Positions 9,909-18,604 of a stretch of DNA of 64,000 nucleotides are shown piece after piece. Position 1 is the first letter of the stretch, and each line of letters opens with the position of its first letter. The position numbers were made by a program, and so were the translations under genes. A model generated the notes under the pieces. That model was not told the origin of the DNA and did not search any database. It saw nothing but the letters and a program-made list of their open reading frames with translations. Origin of the DNA: CAWABB01 sp963701735 (GTDB taxonomy: Bacteria; Bacteroidota; Ignavibacteria; UBA10030; UBA6906); contig CAVPBI010000001.1 in the NCBI GenBank assembly GCA_963701735.1, positions 1-64,000 on the forward strand, in the 5' to 3' direction.

Positions 9909-11217
9909 ATGAAAAAGCACTGGATGCAGATCGCCGTCGTCGTGCTCGCTTGTGTGGCATGGGAGAGCAGCGCACAGGAGAAGAGCGTGGCGGTCGATGA
10001 GTTCGTCGTCAATGGGCTCAAGGTTCTCGTGAAGCCCGTGAGCGCCAACGACATCATTTCCGTTCAGCTGTATCTGCGCGGCGGATGCATGAACCTCACG
10101 GAAGCCACGCAGGGGATCGAACATCTCCTCCTTCAAAGCGCCCTCAAGGGGAGCACGAACTATCCGAAGGAGCAGCTGAACGCGGTCCTGGACAGGACAG
10201 CCTCCGCTATCACCGGCGCGAGCACCAGGAACTACAGCAAAGTCACGCTGCGGTGCCTGAAATCCGACATCGACATGCTCTGGGATGTCTTTGCGGACGT
10301 CATCATGCGGCCGGCATTCGTTCCGGAAGACGTGGAGGTGGTCCGGAACAACATCCTGCTGGGCATCCGACAGCGGAAGGACAATCCCGACAGCTATCTG
10401 GCGATGGTTTCGGATGAGGGATTCTACGCGGGACACCCCTACCGCTTTGAGCCGGAAGGTGTGGAGGGCTCCATGTCAGCCCTGACCATCGAGCAAATGA
10501 AGAAGTACCTGACTGACAACCTCGTGACCAGCAAGCTGCTCCTGGTTGTGGTCGGGAACATGAGCAAGGAAGATGTGCGGAAGAAAGTTGAGGCGACGTT
10601 CGGAAAGCTTCCCCAGGGCCAGTACAAGCCCGTATTCCCCCCTCCCGTCGTGCACGCGACGCCGTCCATGAAGGTCATCGAGCAGCAGATGCCCGACGAA
10701 CTATTTCCGGGGGACATTTGCGCTGCCCGGTCCGTCCGATCCGGACCACCATACGACCCTCGTCATGATGAGCGTGCTCGGAACGCGCGTCTGGGAAGAG
10801 GTGCGGACGAAGCGGAATCTCTCGTATGCGCCGGCTGCCCGGAGTACGAACTTCTTTGCCAACCAGGGGTTTCTGTACGTTACAACGGTCCATCCGGACA
10901 GCGCCGTGAAGGTCATGCTGGGAGAGGTGAAGCGGCTGCAGAACGAGCCCGTCCCTGCCAAAGACCTGAAGGACCGGATCACGATGTTTCTGACCGGGTA
11001 CACGCTCGCCCGCGAAACGAACGAGTCGCAGGGAGATTTTCTCGCATTCTATGAGCTGTCGGGCGCCGGCTGGAAGGCGACGACCCAGCTGATGGACCGG
11101 TTGCGCGGCGTTTCTCCGGCAGATATCCAGAGAGTGGCCGGAAAGTATTTCCACGGCATGCAGACGACCGTGATCGGGGATCCGAAATCTGTGCACAAAG
11201 AGGTGTATCAGTACTAA
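9909..11217 (+). CDS. M16-family protein, inactive partner subunit, frameshifted
   Basis: Second member of the M16 pair. It has a signal peptide (QIAVVVLACVAWESSAQ), then an M16 fold in which the metal motif is degenerate: GIEHLLLQS (residues 70-77) occupies the place of HxxEH, so Glu and the second His are lost. Such subunits normally supply substrate-binding surface to the active partner. The frame breaks at about 10695: the text reads ATGCCCGACGAAC, and removing one G gives MPTNYFRGTFALPGP, the usual M16 C-domain start, continuing cleanly to the stop at 11217 (about 435 aa). A one-base insertion in the assembly is the likeliest cause. AAGGA precedes the start. Confidence 0.9.
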
Positions 11218-11328
11218 CAGAAGACAGTCAGCATTGGTGCGCCTATGAGAGAGCCTGAAGTGTCGACAGCGCAACGCGGGTCGGCATTCAGGCTCTTCCA
11301 TGTGAACCGCGATGGCGATGCCGACGGG

Positions 11329-12687
11329 TTAGGCCTTCTTCATGACCTCCAGCGTCCGCGGGGTCTTCCACATTCCGCGCGTGAAGTCGGGGAAGGGGAC
11401 CGGCTCCCCGCTCTTGGATATCGACTGTCCGCTTAGCTCCGATACGGCGCTGAGGACTGCGGCGTCGTAGACATCCATGTCGGGAGTCCTACCCTGCAGC
11501 AGGGCCTGTACCAGCCGGTAATCCTCGATGAAGTCCATGCCGCCGTGACCGGCCCCTTTGCTCTTCTCCTCCAGCTCCACCCAGACCGGATGGTTGTACT
11601 CCTTCATGTAGGCGTCCACCGCTTCCCATTCGTGCGCCGGGCTCTTCTTTTCAATGTGCACCAGCGTTTCCGGGTATTTCCGCACGATGCCCTTCGTCCC
11701 CTGCACGAGAATGTCGCGGCTGTACGGCCGGGGCGAGCTCGTGTCGTGCTTCAGGATCACCGTTTCCCCTTTGTTCGTCCGAAGGGCGGTGATGACCACA
11801 TCGCTCAGGGCGAACGTCTCCTTCGCCTGAGGGCTGTCTGGCCCGAACCGATTGACGGCATAGAGATGAAGGCCGCGGGTCTTCGTACCGAACGCAGCCA
11901 GGGACTCGAAGCAATTTCCGCGGTTGATCTCGAGGCATTGCGCGATCGGACCGAGGCCGTGCGTCGGGTACAGGTCGCCGTTCCTCTTCCACGAATGGGC
12001 CCGCCTCCAGCGGCCCTCTCCCTCCATGTCATGCTTCACCTCCCGGAGATCGTGCAGGTACCCGCATTCAGTGTGCAGGAGCTCCCCGAGGACGCCCTGC
12101 ATCACCATATTCAGGATCATCATCTCGACGCTGTCGTAGTTGCAGTTCTCCATCATGATGCAGTGCCGGCCGGTCTTCTCTGACGTCTCGATCAGGCGCC
12201 AGCAATCCGCGATCGTATACGCGGCGGGGACCTCTGTCGCGGCGTGCTTGCCGGTGTTCATCGCCTCCAGGCAGACCGGAACATGCCATTCCCACGGCGT
12301 GGCGGTGTAGACGAGGTCGAGGTCGTCGCGCTGGCACAGCCGTTTGAAGTCCTCTTCCCCGCGCGCATACCCTTCCGGACCTGGCTGCCCGGCCTTCACG
12401 CACATCTCCTGTGCCCGCTTGACACGATCCTCCACGATGTCGCAGACGGCCACGATCTCGGCCCCTTCGATCTTCAGGAGGTTGCTGACGTGGGAAGTCC
12501 CCATGCCGCCCACCCCGACGTATCCGATCCGCACCTTCTTCAGCGGTTCGCCGGCAGGGGCCGGGCGGGCGGGATAGTCGAGCATGGCGGGAGCTCTGGA
12601 GCTGGTGGTCGCACTCGCGAGCGCAAGCCCGACTCCGGCCATTGTCGTGTTCCGGATGAATTCCCTCCGGCTCTTTCGGACCATCAT
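11329..12687 (-). CDS. Gfo/Idh/MocA-fold protein of GH109 type (alpha-N-acetylgalactosaminidase-like)
   Basis: A 452-residue protein with a Tat signal (SRREFIRNTT then a hydrophobic stretch) and an N-terminal Rossmann motif (RIGYVGVGGMGTSH) for NAD. Residues further on match the GH109 pattern rather than ordinary sugar dehydrogenases: TPWEWHVPV, ETSEKTGRHCIMMENCNY, YPTHGLGPIAQ..INRGN, LKHDTSSPRPYS and KGAGHGGMDF. GH109 enzymes cleave terminal alpha-GalNAc by a redox mechanism with bound NAD. The RBS AGGAGG lies five bases before the start. It diverges from a GH18-like gene, suggesting a joint role on hexosamine-containing glycans. The fold is certain; activity is inferred from family motifs. 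Confidence 0.88.
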   Translation of the reverse strand: MMVRKSRREFIRNTTMAGVGLALASATTSSRAPAMLDYPARPAPAGEPLKKVRIGYVGVGGMGTSHVSNLLKIEGAEIVAVCDIVEDRVKRAQEMCVKAGQPGPEGYARGEEDFKRLCQRDDLDLVYTATPWEWHVPVCLEAMNTGKHAATEVPAAYTIADCWRLIETSEKTGRHCIMMENCNYDSVEMMILNMVMQGVLGELLHTECGYLHDLREVKHDMEGEGRWRRAHSWKRNGDLYPTHGLGPIAQCLEINRGNCFESLAAFGTKTRGLHLYAVNRFGPDSPQAKETFALSDVVITALRTNKGETVILKHDTSSPRPYSRDILVQGTKGIVRKYPETLVHIEKKSPAHEWEAVDAYMKEYNHPVWVELEEKSKGAGHGGMDFIEDYRLVQALLQGRTPDMDVYDAAVLSAVSELSGQSISKSGEPVPFPDFTRGMWKTPRTLEVMKKA

Positions 12688-12832
12688 GTTCGCCTCCTGC
12701 GCTGTTCTGCGGTCAAAGTACGGAGGAGAATTGGGAGGAGCAAGAGAAAGCCGTCGCCGTGACGCCTCCTCGCACTGCGTCGGTGGTGCCCGACACGCCG
12801 GTCGGGTATCCGGCAGGGGGCGGGAATGTGCC

Positions 12833-12861
12833 TTGACAATTCCCTATGTTATGGCTATTCT
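12833..12861 (+). promoter_or_regulatory. Sigma-70-like promoter upstream of the GH18-like gene
   Basis: TTGACA at 12833-12838 and TATTCT at 12856-12861 are separated by exactly 17 bases, 97 bases before the coding start. It is the best -35/-10 pair in the 271-base divergent gap between the GH109-type and GH18-like genes. FCB bacteria often use other consensus elements, so this is a sequence match only. Confidence 0.45.
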
Positions 12862-12958
12862 CAGGCCGCACAGCCCCAGATCGGCCGCAAACGTGGACGG
12901 CTCCTGGATACCGCAGGTGGATCACACGCGGCGTTCTGAACAATGACCGGACAGACCA

Positions 12959-14254
12959 ATGGAGAAGAAGGCACGCGCAGGAATCGCGATGGCTATCGTG
13001 TCGCTGCTTGTGAGCGTCGCACCAGACCTGCGGGGGGCGGACACAGGCCTTCCCCGGCCAGGGAACAACAAAGTTGCCTACTACGTCTTTGACTCCGGCG
13101 GACCCGACCGTTACCCTATGCCGACGTTCACCGATGCGGCCAACATCGTGGTGGTCTTCGAAGGGACATTGTGGGAGCTGGCCGATTCCGCGCACTATGC
13201 CACGAGCTGGATGCGGAACGTGAACTATCACTCGCACGCCGAGGTCCTTCGCGATATCAAAGTCCTGCAGGCGCAGGGCGTCAAAGTCCTGATGAACGTC
13301 GACGATGCGGTATCGTGGAGCACATCGACGCCGTTCACGACGCATGATGGGAAGAAGCTCACCCCTCAGGAATTTGCCGCGTTCATCAAGGCGTGTGCAA
13401 TTGATTCGGTGGGTCTCGACGGCATCTCCCTCGACATAGAGCATGGCGCGACCGGGAACGCCGCCTACATTTCGCTCCTCAAGGAAATCGGGAAGTACTT
13501 CGGCCCGCTGTCCCCCGACAGCACGTCGCAAATGTATATAGCAGCCATTTATGCCGGAGGTGCGCCGGGTCCCGTCATAGGGAAGTCCCGGGATATTACG
13601 GCGCACATGAATTTCATCATGGACATGGCGTATTTCGTCTGGGACTATGCAGCCCGGTTCAAGCAATGGGCCGACTCCATCGGCGCCTCCAGGACCATGG
13701 TCGGAGTGCTGAACGACTACTACGACGTATCGCACGCGATGAGCGCGGCGTCCTGGCAGCCCGCTTCACCTCCCAAGGCGGGCATCATGGTGTACGCCGC
13801 GAACAACCTGAAATCGTACACCGACGCAGTCTTCAATGCCCTGGTTGTGCCAACGGGGGTCGAGGCAGACCAGGATCCGCCGGATGAGATCCCGGAGGGA
13901 TATGTTCTCATGCAGAACTATCCCAATCCGTTCAATCCAAGCACGACGATCGAGTTCAGGGTTGGTGGGCTGGGGCCGAGCCAGGTGAGGCTTGCGGTGT
14001 CCGACATGCTCGGCCGGGAAGTGACGGTCCTGGTCGATGAAAAGAAGGCGCCGGGGAACTATCGCGTGACGTTCGATGCCGCGAACCTGTCGAGCGGAGT
14101 CTATCTGTGCCGTCTGCACGTCCGCCCTCTGGACTTCCCGCGACTGGATTCCGACGCTGGGCGGGATTCGGAGAGCGGAACCGCCGTCGAGCCGGGCTCC
14201 TGGATTGGAGCGGAGGACTTTGTGCAGGCGATGAAGCTCGTCCTTATCCGCTGA
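12959..14254 (+). CDS. GH18-like (endo-beta-N-acetylglucosaminidase type) protein with T9SS sorting domain
   Basis: Secreted protein of 431 aa: signal peptide, then a barrel of about 270 residues, then a T9SS type A sorting domain. The catalytic stretch VGLDGISLDIEHG (about residues 155-167) fits the GH18 DxxDxDxE strand, with the last Glu as acid/base; preceding GVKVLMNVDDAVSW resembles the strand-3 region of EndoF/EndoH-like members. These enzymes cut the chitobiose core of N-glycans or chitin. The tail begins at YVLMQNYPNPFNPSTTIEF and ends DFVQAMKLVLIR, so export to the cell surface by T9SS is expected. A 32-residue insert interrupts the tail (see the repeat entry). Substrate is inferred. 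Confidence 0.85.
   Translation: MEKKARAGIAMAIVSLLVSVAPDLRGADTGLPRPGNNKVAYYVFDSGGPDRYPMPTFTDAANIVVVFEGTLWELADSAHYATSWMRNVNYHSHAEVLRDIKVLQAQGVKVLMNVDDAVSWSTSTPFTTHDGKKLTPQEFAAFIKACAIDSVGLDGISLDIEHGATGNAAYISLLKEIGKYFGPLSPDSTSQMYIAAIYAGGAPGPVIGKSRDITAHMNFIMDMAYFVWDYAARFKQWADSIGASRTMVGVLNDYYDVSHAMSAASWQPASPPKAGIMVYAANNLKSYTDAVFNALVVPTGVEADQDPPDEIPEGYVLMQNYPNPFNPSTTIEFRVGGLGPSQVRLAVSDMLGREVTVLVDEKKAPGNYRVTFDAANLSSGVYLCRLHVRPLDFPRLDSDAGRDSESGTAVEPGSWIGAEDFVQAMKLVLIR
14120..14215 (+). repeat. In-frame insert in T9SS sorting domain, copy 1 (96 bp)
   Basis: Encodes VRPLDFPRLDSDAGRDSE and further residues between the strand ending YLCRLH and the final DFVQ strand. It is an expanded version of the 51-bp inserts at 38523 and 58727. 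The bases form an imperfect dyad: CCGCCCTCTGG..TTCCCGC at the left and GCGGGATTCGGAGAGCGG at the right. Confidence 0.6.
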
Positions 14255-14513
14255 CCCTTCTCAACACGCCCGCCAGGAGGGTCCAGAGCGCGCGGCGGTT
14301 CTGCAGTCAGGATGTCATGGAAAGAGCGGGAGATTGAATTGTGTGCGATCACATCGCCGGCAGGGAGCGAACTGATGTCGATGTATGGGGGAAGGATATT
14401 GAGCGCAGCCACCGAGGCAGGGCGCACCTACGATCCGGGTCGCACGCAATTGTCGCGAATGGACGATGCATGAAGACCGGGACTGAATCAGGAAAAGTGT
14501 CAGAGAGGCAAGC

Positions 14514-17500
14514 ATGAAATCGAATGTGAAAGCCGTCGCGATCGCAGGCACCCTTCTTCTGATCGGCAGTCTCTGCAGCAGGGCGGATGCGGCGATCCAT
14601 CCCCAGAACCTCAAATGCGAGTATCGTGCGAACCCTGTGGGAATCGATCTTTTGACCCCCCGGCTGAGCTGGGAACTCGCAAGCAAAGAGAACGGCGAGC
14701 GGCAGACGGCCTATCGGATCATGGTCTCCAGCAGCGAAGAGCTCCTGAGCTCCGGCGTGGGAGACGTCTGGGATACACAACGGGTCGACTCCGATCAATC
14801 GGTCAATGTCTATTATAGAGGCACACCCCTGAAATCAGGGCGGAAATACCTCTGGAAGGTTCAGGCATGGGGAAACGACGGCACCCTGTCGGAGTGGAGC
14901 TCACCGTCTTTCTGGAGCATGGGGTTGTTGAGCGAAGAAGAATGGAAGGCGAAATGGATCGGGCTGGACAGACCCGTGGGGGCTGACGACACCACTGAGT
15001 TCACACGGCTCTCGGCGCGGTATGTGCGAAAGGAATTTCAGGTCGGCAAGGAGATTCAAAGCGCGACTGTGTACGTCTGCGGGCTCGGCCTGTATGAGCT
15101 GTCCATCAACGGGACAAAGGTCGGCAACGAGGTCCTGGTCCCGGCGCAGACGCAATTCAACAAAAGGGTCCTGTACAACACCTATGACGTGACAGGCCGG
15201 GTAACCGGAGGTGCAAACGCCATTGGCGTCATCCTCGGCAACGGGCGGTATTTCACGATGCGGAAATCCAACATGGCCAACTTCGGATTTCCCAAACTGC
15301 TCCTGCACATGGAGATCGTCTACCGCGACGGCTCGAAGGAACTTCTCGCCAGCGACCAGACATGGAAGATAACCGCTGACGGGCCGATCACCGAGAACAG
15401 CGAGTACGATGGAGAGAAGTACGACGCAAGAAAGGAGATGGAGGGCTGGGACAGGGTTGGCTTTGACGACCGGACCTGGTTGGCTGCGGAAGTGCTTACA
15501 AAGCCGACAGAGCAAATCCGGGCGCAGATCAACGAGCCGATCAGGGTTACGGAAACCCTCAGCCCGGTCTCGGTGAAGGACATCAAGCGGGGCGTCCATA
15601 TCTTCGATATGGGTCAGAACATGGTGGGCTGGGTGAGGCTCAGAGTCAAGGGTGATGCGGGAACCAGAGTACGAATGCGTTTTGCGGAATCACTCGACGC
15701 GGACTCGCTTTATCTGGCCAACATCCGGGGCGCGAAGGTCACAGACGAGTATGTCTGCAAGGGGGAAGGCGTGGAAACATGGCAGCCGCGTTTCACGTAT
15801 CACGGCTTCAGGTACGTGGAAGTGACAGGGTTTCCCGGCACGCCCGATCTGACGACAATCGAGGGGAAGGTGGTTCACGACGATGTGACGAGAATCGGCA
15901 CCTTTTCCTGTTCAAACGACAATATCAACAGGATCTTCAGGAACGCCGTGTGGGGGATCCGGGGGAACTACAGGAGTTTTCCGACGGACTGCCCCCAGAG
16001 AGACGAGCGGCACGGCTGGCTCGGAGACAGGGCGGTGGGCTCGAAAGGGGAGAGCTTTGTGTTCAATATTGCCAATCTCTACGGCAAATGGATCGGCGAC
16101 ATTGTCGATGCACAGAGGTACGACGGTTCCATACCGGACGTCTGCCCCGCGTACTGGAATCTCTATTCGGACAACGTGACCTGGGACGGAACGCCGATTG
16201 TGCTGCTGGAGATGCTCAGGACTCAATATGCCGACCTGGAGATCGTCCGGCAGGCGTATCCGAACATGAAGAAGTGGCACGACTACATGACGAGGAAGTA
16301 CCTCAAGGATGGATTGATGCCCCGGGACACGTACGGAGACTGGTGCGTCCCTCCCGATGAGCCCACGGCAATTCATACCGCGGATCCTCTCAGAATCACC
16401 CGGGGATCGTACATAGGCAGTGCGTACTTCTACTTTCTCACGCAGACGATGAAGGACTTTGCGCGGCTCCTGGGGAAGAAGGAGGATGAGCTCTCGTTCG
16501 CCCGCAAGGCGGAATCGATGAAGAGGGCGTTCAATACAACGTACTGGAATCCGAAGACGCGCACGTACAGCAACAACACGGCAACGGCAAATATCCTTGC
16601 GCTCGCATTCGGCCTGGCGGACGACAAGAACAGGAGGAGGGTCGCTGACAATCTGGTCGAAGGAATCGAGACCAGATTCAAAGGACACATACCAACCGGG
16701 CTCGTCGGGGCGCAATTCCTGATGAGGACGCTGACGCAGATCGGCCGTCCCGACATTGCGTACCGGTTTGCCACCCAGACAGACTATCCGAGCTGGGGGT
16801 ACATGATCCAGAACGACGCAACCACCATCTGGGAGCTCTGGAACGGGAACACGGCCGACCCCGCGATGAACTCGCAAAATCACGTAATGCTCCTCGGGGA
16901 TCTGATCACATGGTTCTACGAGAACCTTGCGGGTATCAAGTCGAGCACGACAGAAACAGGATTCAAGCACGTCACTGTGGAGCCGACACTCATCGCAGGG
17001 CTGGATGCAGTGGACGCGTCGCACGATTCCCCCTACGGAACGATTGCAAGCAGGTGGAACGTTGCAGGGGGAACGTTCACCTGGGACGTGTCTGTTCCGG
17101 TGAATGTGACCGCGACGCTTCATGTCCCGGCGGGGAAGCCGGCCGATGTTCTGGAGAACGGCCGGCCGCTCTCTGAATCCGGCTATTGCCGTATCGCCGG
17201 GACGACGGGCGGCAGGGTTGTCGTGGAGATTCCCTCGGGGCGGTACAGATTCTCCTCGACCGGGTTCACCGTCGTCACACCGCCGAAGATTGTGGCCGCG
17301 CCCCGGATCGAGAACAGGATGTTGTCTGATGAGAACCCGATTGCGATCGAGCTTACATGCGGTACCGAAGGCGCGACGATCCGCTACACGACGGACAATA
17401 TGATGCCGACCGAGAAGTCGCGGCTCTACGATGGCAACCTGACGATTTCAAAGAGCGCTGTCGTGAGGGCGAAAGCGTTCAAGCCGGGGTACACAGACAG

Positions 17501-18008
17501 CTATGAAGCCAGGGCGGAAATCGACATTCATCCCAAACGGATCCCGGTGCAGGATATCACGTTTGTAACGGGATATTCGACGAAGTACACTCCTGCGCAC
17601 GGCGACAGGACGCTGATCGACCGTGAGGAGGGATCCTCGACGTTCAGCGACAGGAAATGGGTAGGCTACGAAGCGGGCGACATGGAGGTGATACTCGACA
17701 TGGGGAAGCCCACGGCGATTCGCCGGATACTCATGAGGTTCTTGAGCAGTCCGAATTCGTGGATCTTCTTGCCCGAGGCAATCGAGGTGGGCGCCTCGAA
17801 TACCATGGGGCAATTTGCCTCGGTAGCGAACATTCGGAATGGCGTCCCGAAGGATGTCTCTGCGATCCAAAAGTATGCGATACCGCTGAAGAATGTCGAA
17901 GCCCGGTATCTGAAGATAAAGGTGAAGAACTACGGCAAGTGCCCGGACTGGCACACTGTCCCGGGTGGCGACGCGTGGATCTTTGTGGACGAGATCTTCG
18001 TTGAATAG
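14514..18008 (+). CDS. Alpha-L-rhamnosidase, GH78, with C-terminal chitobiase-C-like and discoidin-like domains
   Basis: Secreted 1164-residue inverting alpha-L-rhamnosidase. After the signal peptide comes the N-terminal Fn3-like domain (PQNLKCEYRANPVGIDLLTP), then the Bac_rhamnosid beta domains. The (alpha/alpha)6 barrel carries TDCPQRDERHGWLGD (about residues 490-505) with the conserved catalytic acids, and TTIWELWNGN (about 770) with the second catalytic Glu. A beta-sandwich follows. Beyond the usual end are a chitobiase-C/Fn3-like module (about 930-1010, TIRYTTDNMMPTEKSRLY) and an F5/8 type C module (about 1015-1164), both probably glycan-binding. The RBS is GAGAGG before the start. It follows the GH18-like gene by 259 bases; that gap shows no gene. 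It removes rhamnose from pectin or saponin-like chains. Confidence 0.96.
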   Translation: MKSNVKAVAIAGTLLLIGSLCSRADAAIHPQNLKCEYRANPVGIDLLTPRLSWELASKENGERQTAYRIMVSSSEELLSSGVGDVWDTQRVDSDQSVNVYYRGTPLKSGRKYLWKVQAWGNDGTLSEWSSPSFWSMGLLSEEEWKAKWIGLDRPVGADDTTEFTRLSARYVRKEFQVGKEIQSATVYVCGLGLYELSINGTKVGNEVLVPAQTQFNKRVLYNTYDVTGRVTGGANAIGVILGNGRYFTMRKSNMANFGFPKLLLHMEIVYRDGSKELLASDQTWKITADGPITENSEYDGEKYDARKEMEGWDRVGFDDRTWLAAEVLTKPTEQIRAQINEPIRVTETLSPVSVKDIKRGVHIFDMGQNMVGWVRLRVKGDAGTRVRMRFAESLDADSLYLANIRGAKVTDEYVCKGEGVETWQPRFTYHGFRYVEVTGFPGTPDLTTIEGKVVHDDVTRIGTFSCSNDNINRIFRNAVWGIRGNYRSFPTDCPQRDERHGWLGDRAVGSKGESFVFNIANLYGKWIGDIVDAQRYDGSIPDVCPAYWNLYSDNVTWDGTPIVLLEMLRTQYADLEIVRQAYPNMKKWHDYMTRKYLKDGLMPRDTYGDWCVPPDEPTAIHTADPLRITRGSYIGSAYFYFLTQTMKDFARLLGKKEDELSFARKAESMKRAFNTTYWNPKTRTYSNNTATANILALAFGLADDKNRRRVADNLVEGIETRFKGHIPTGLVGAQFLMRTLTQIGRPDIAYRFATQTDYPSWGYMIQNDATTIWELWNGNTADPAMNSQNHVMLLGDLITWFYENLAGIKSSTTETGFKHVTVEPTLIAGLDAVDASHDSPYGTIASRWNVAGGTFTWDVSVPVNVTATLHVPAGKPADVLENGRPLSESGYCRIAGTTGGRVVVEIPSGRYRFSSTGFTVVTPPKIVAAPRIENRMLSDENPIAIELTCGTEGATIRYTTDNMMPTEKSRLYDGNLTISKSAVVRAKAFKPGYTDSYEARAEIDIHPKRIPVQDITFVTGYSTKYTPAHGDRTLIDREEGSSTFSDRKWVGYEAGDMEVILDMGKPTAIRRILMRFLSSPNSWIFLPEAIEVGASNTMGQFASVANIRNGVPKDVSAIQKYAIPLKNVEARYLKIKVKNYGKCPDWHTVPGGDAWIFVDEIFVE

Positions 18009-18200
18009 CAGACTGTGACCGTAGTATCTGTGCAAGCGAGGACCAGGGGTATGTGATGGCGCTTGCGACGTGGGAGGTTCTGAAGAAGTGAACGTCAGTG
18101 TGCCCCTACGGGCACGGGGCTGGGGGAAACAGGGCCCGGCTGGACTCGACGAGGTGTGAGGAGCGACGAGAGAAGGGTAGTTCCCTCGCGCGGCCGCGCG

Positions 18201-18380
18201 TCACGTGTGCCTGGGATTCGGCACTTCCTGGGAGTAGAGCGTGTTCCTGAGCAGCGGGTGCGAGCTCCGCTGGCGAAACGCGATGCGATTTCGGAAATCT
18301 GTGCGACGGAAGTACAGCTCGACAAAGTAGTCGACGGTCAGGATCACGAGCGACGCAATGATGATTTCCAAAGGAGTCAC
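18201..18380 (-). CDS. Possible small single-pass membrane protein (59 aa)
   Basis: GTG start preceded by GGAGG five bases upstream. The product begins PLEIIIASLVILTVDYFVEL, one clear membrane helix, and continues with a basic tail (RRTDFRNRIAFRQRSSH). It lies 224 bases downstream of the sigma-54 activator on the same strand. No family recognised. The good ribosome site and the helix are the only support. The rest of 18009-18604 shows nothing I can call. Confidence 0.45.
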   Translation of the reverse strand: MTPLEIIIASLVILTVDYFVELYFRRTDFRNRIAFRQRSSHPLLRNTLYSQEVPNPRHT

Positions 18381-18604
18381 AGGGCCCTCCGTGGGCCGGG
18401 GGCGCGGATCTACCCGAGGTGCGGTTCTCGCTCTCGTGCCTGCGCTGTCGTTCCGGCTTCTTCCCTGCGACATGGACTGCAAGTGGCGTGCCAGCCACCG
18501 GCAACGACGGTGGGCCGATTAGGGCGATTCTGGACTGACCAAGGGAGCTGCCATCCGGCGGACCTGGCGCATGTCGCGCCTTTGAAACATGTGCTCCGGC
18601 GCTG

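Noticed and set aside
12713..13735. Long minus-strand open frame opposite the GH18-like gene
   Set aside because: Arg/His/Val-rich antisense shadow with no domain; the plus strand has signal peptide, GH18 strand and T9SS tail.
14340..14360. CRP-like site TGTGTGCGATCACA before the rhamnosidase
   Set aside because: Spacing between TGTG and CACA is two bases too short and the dyad is imperfect.
15912..17123. Minus-strand 403-codon frame opposite the rhamnosidase
   Set aside because: Antisense shadow of a clear GH78 catalytic region.
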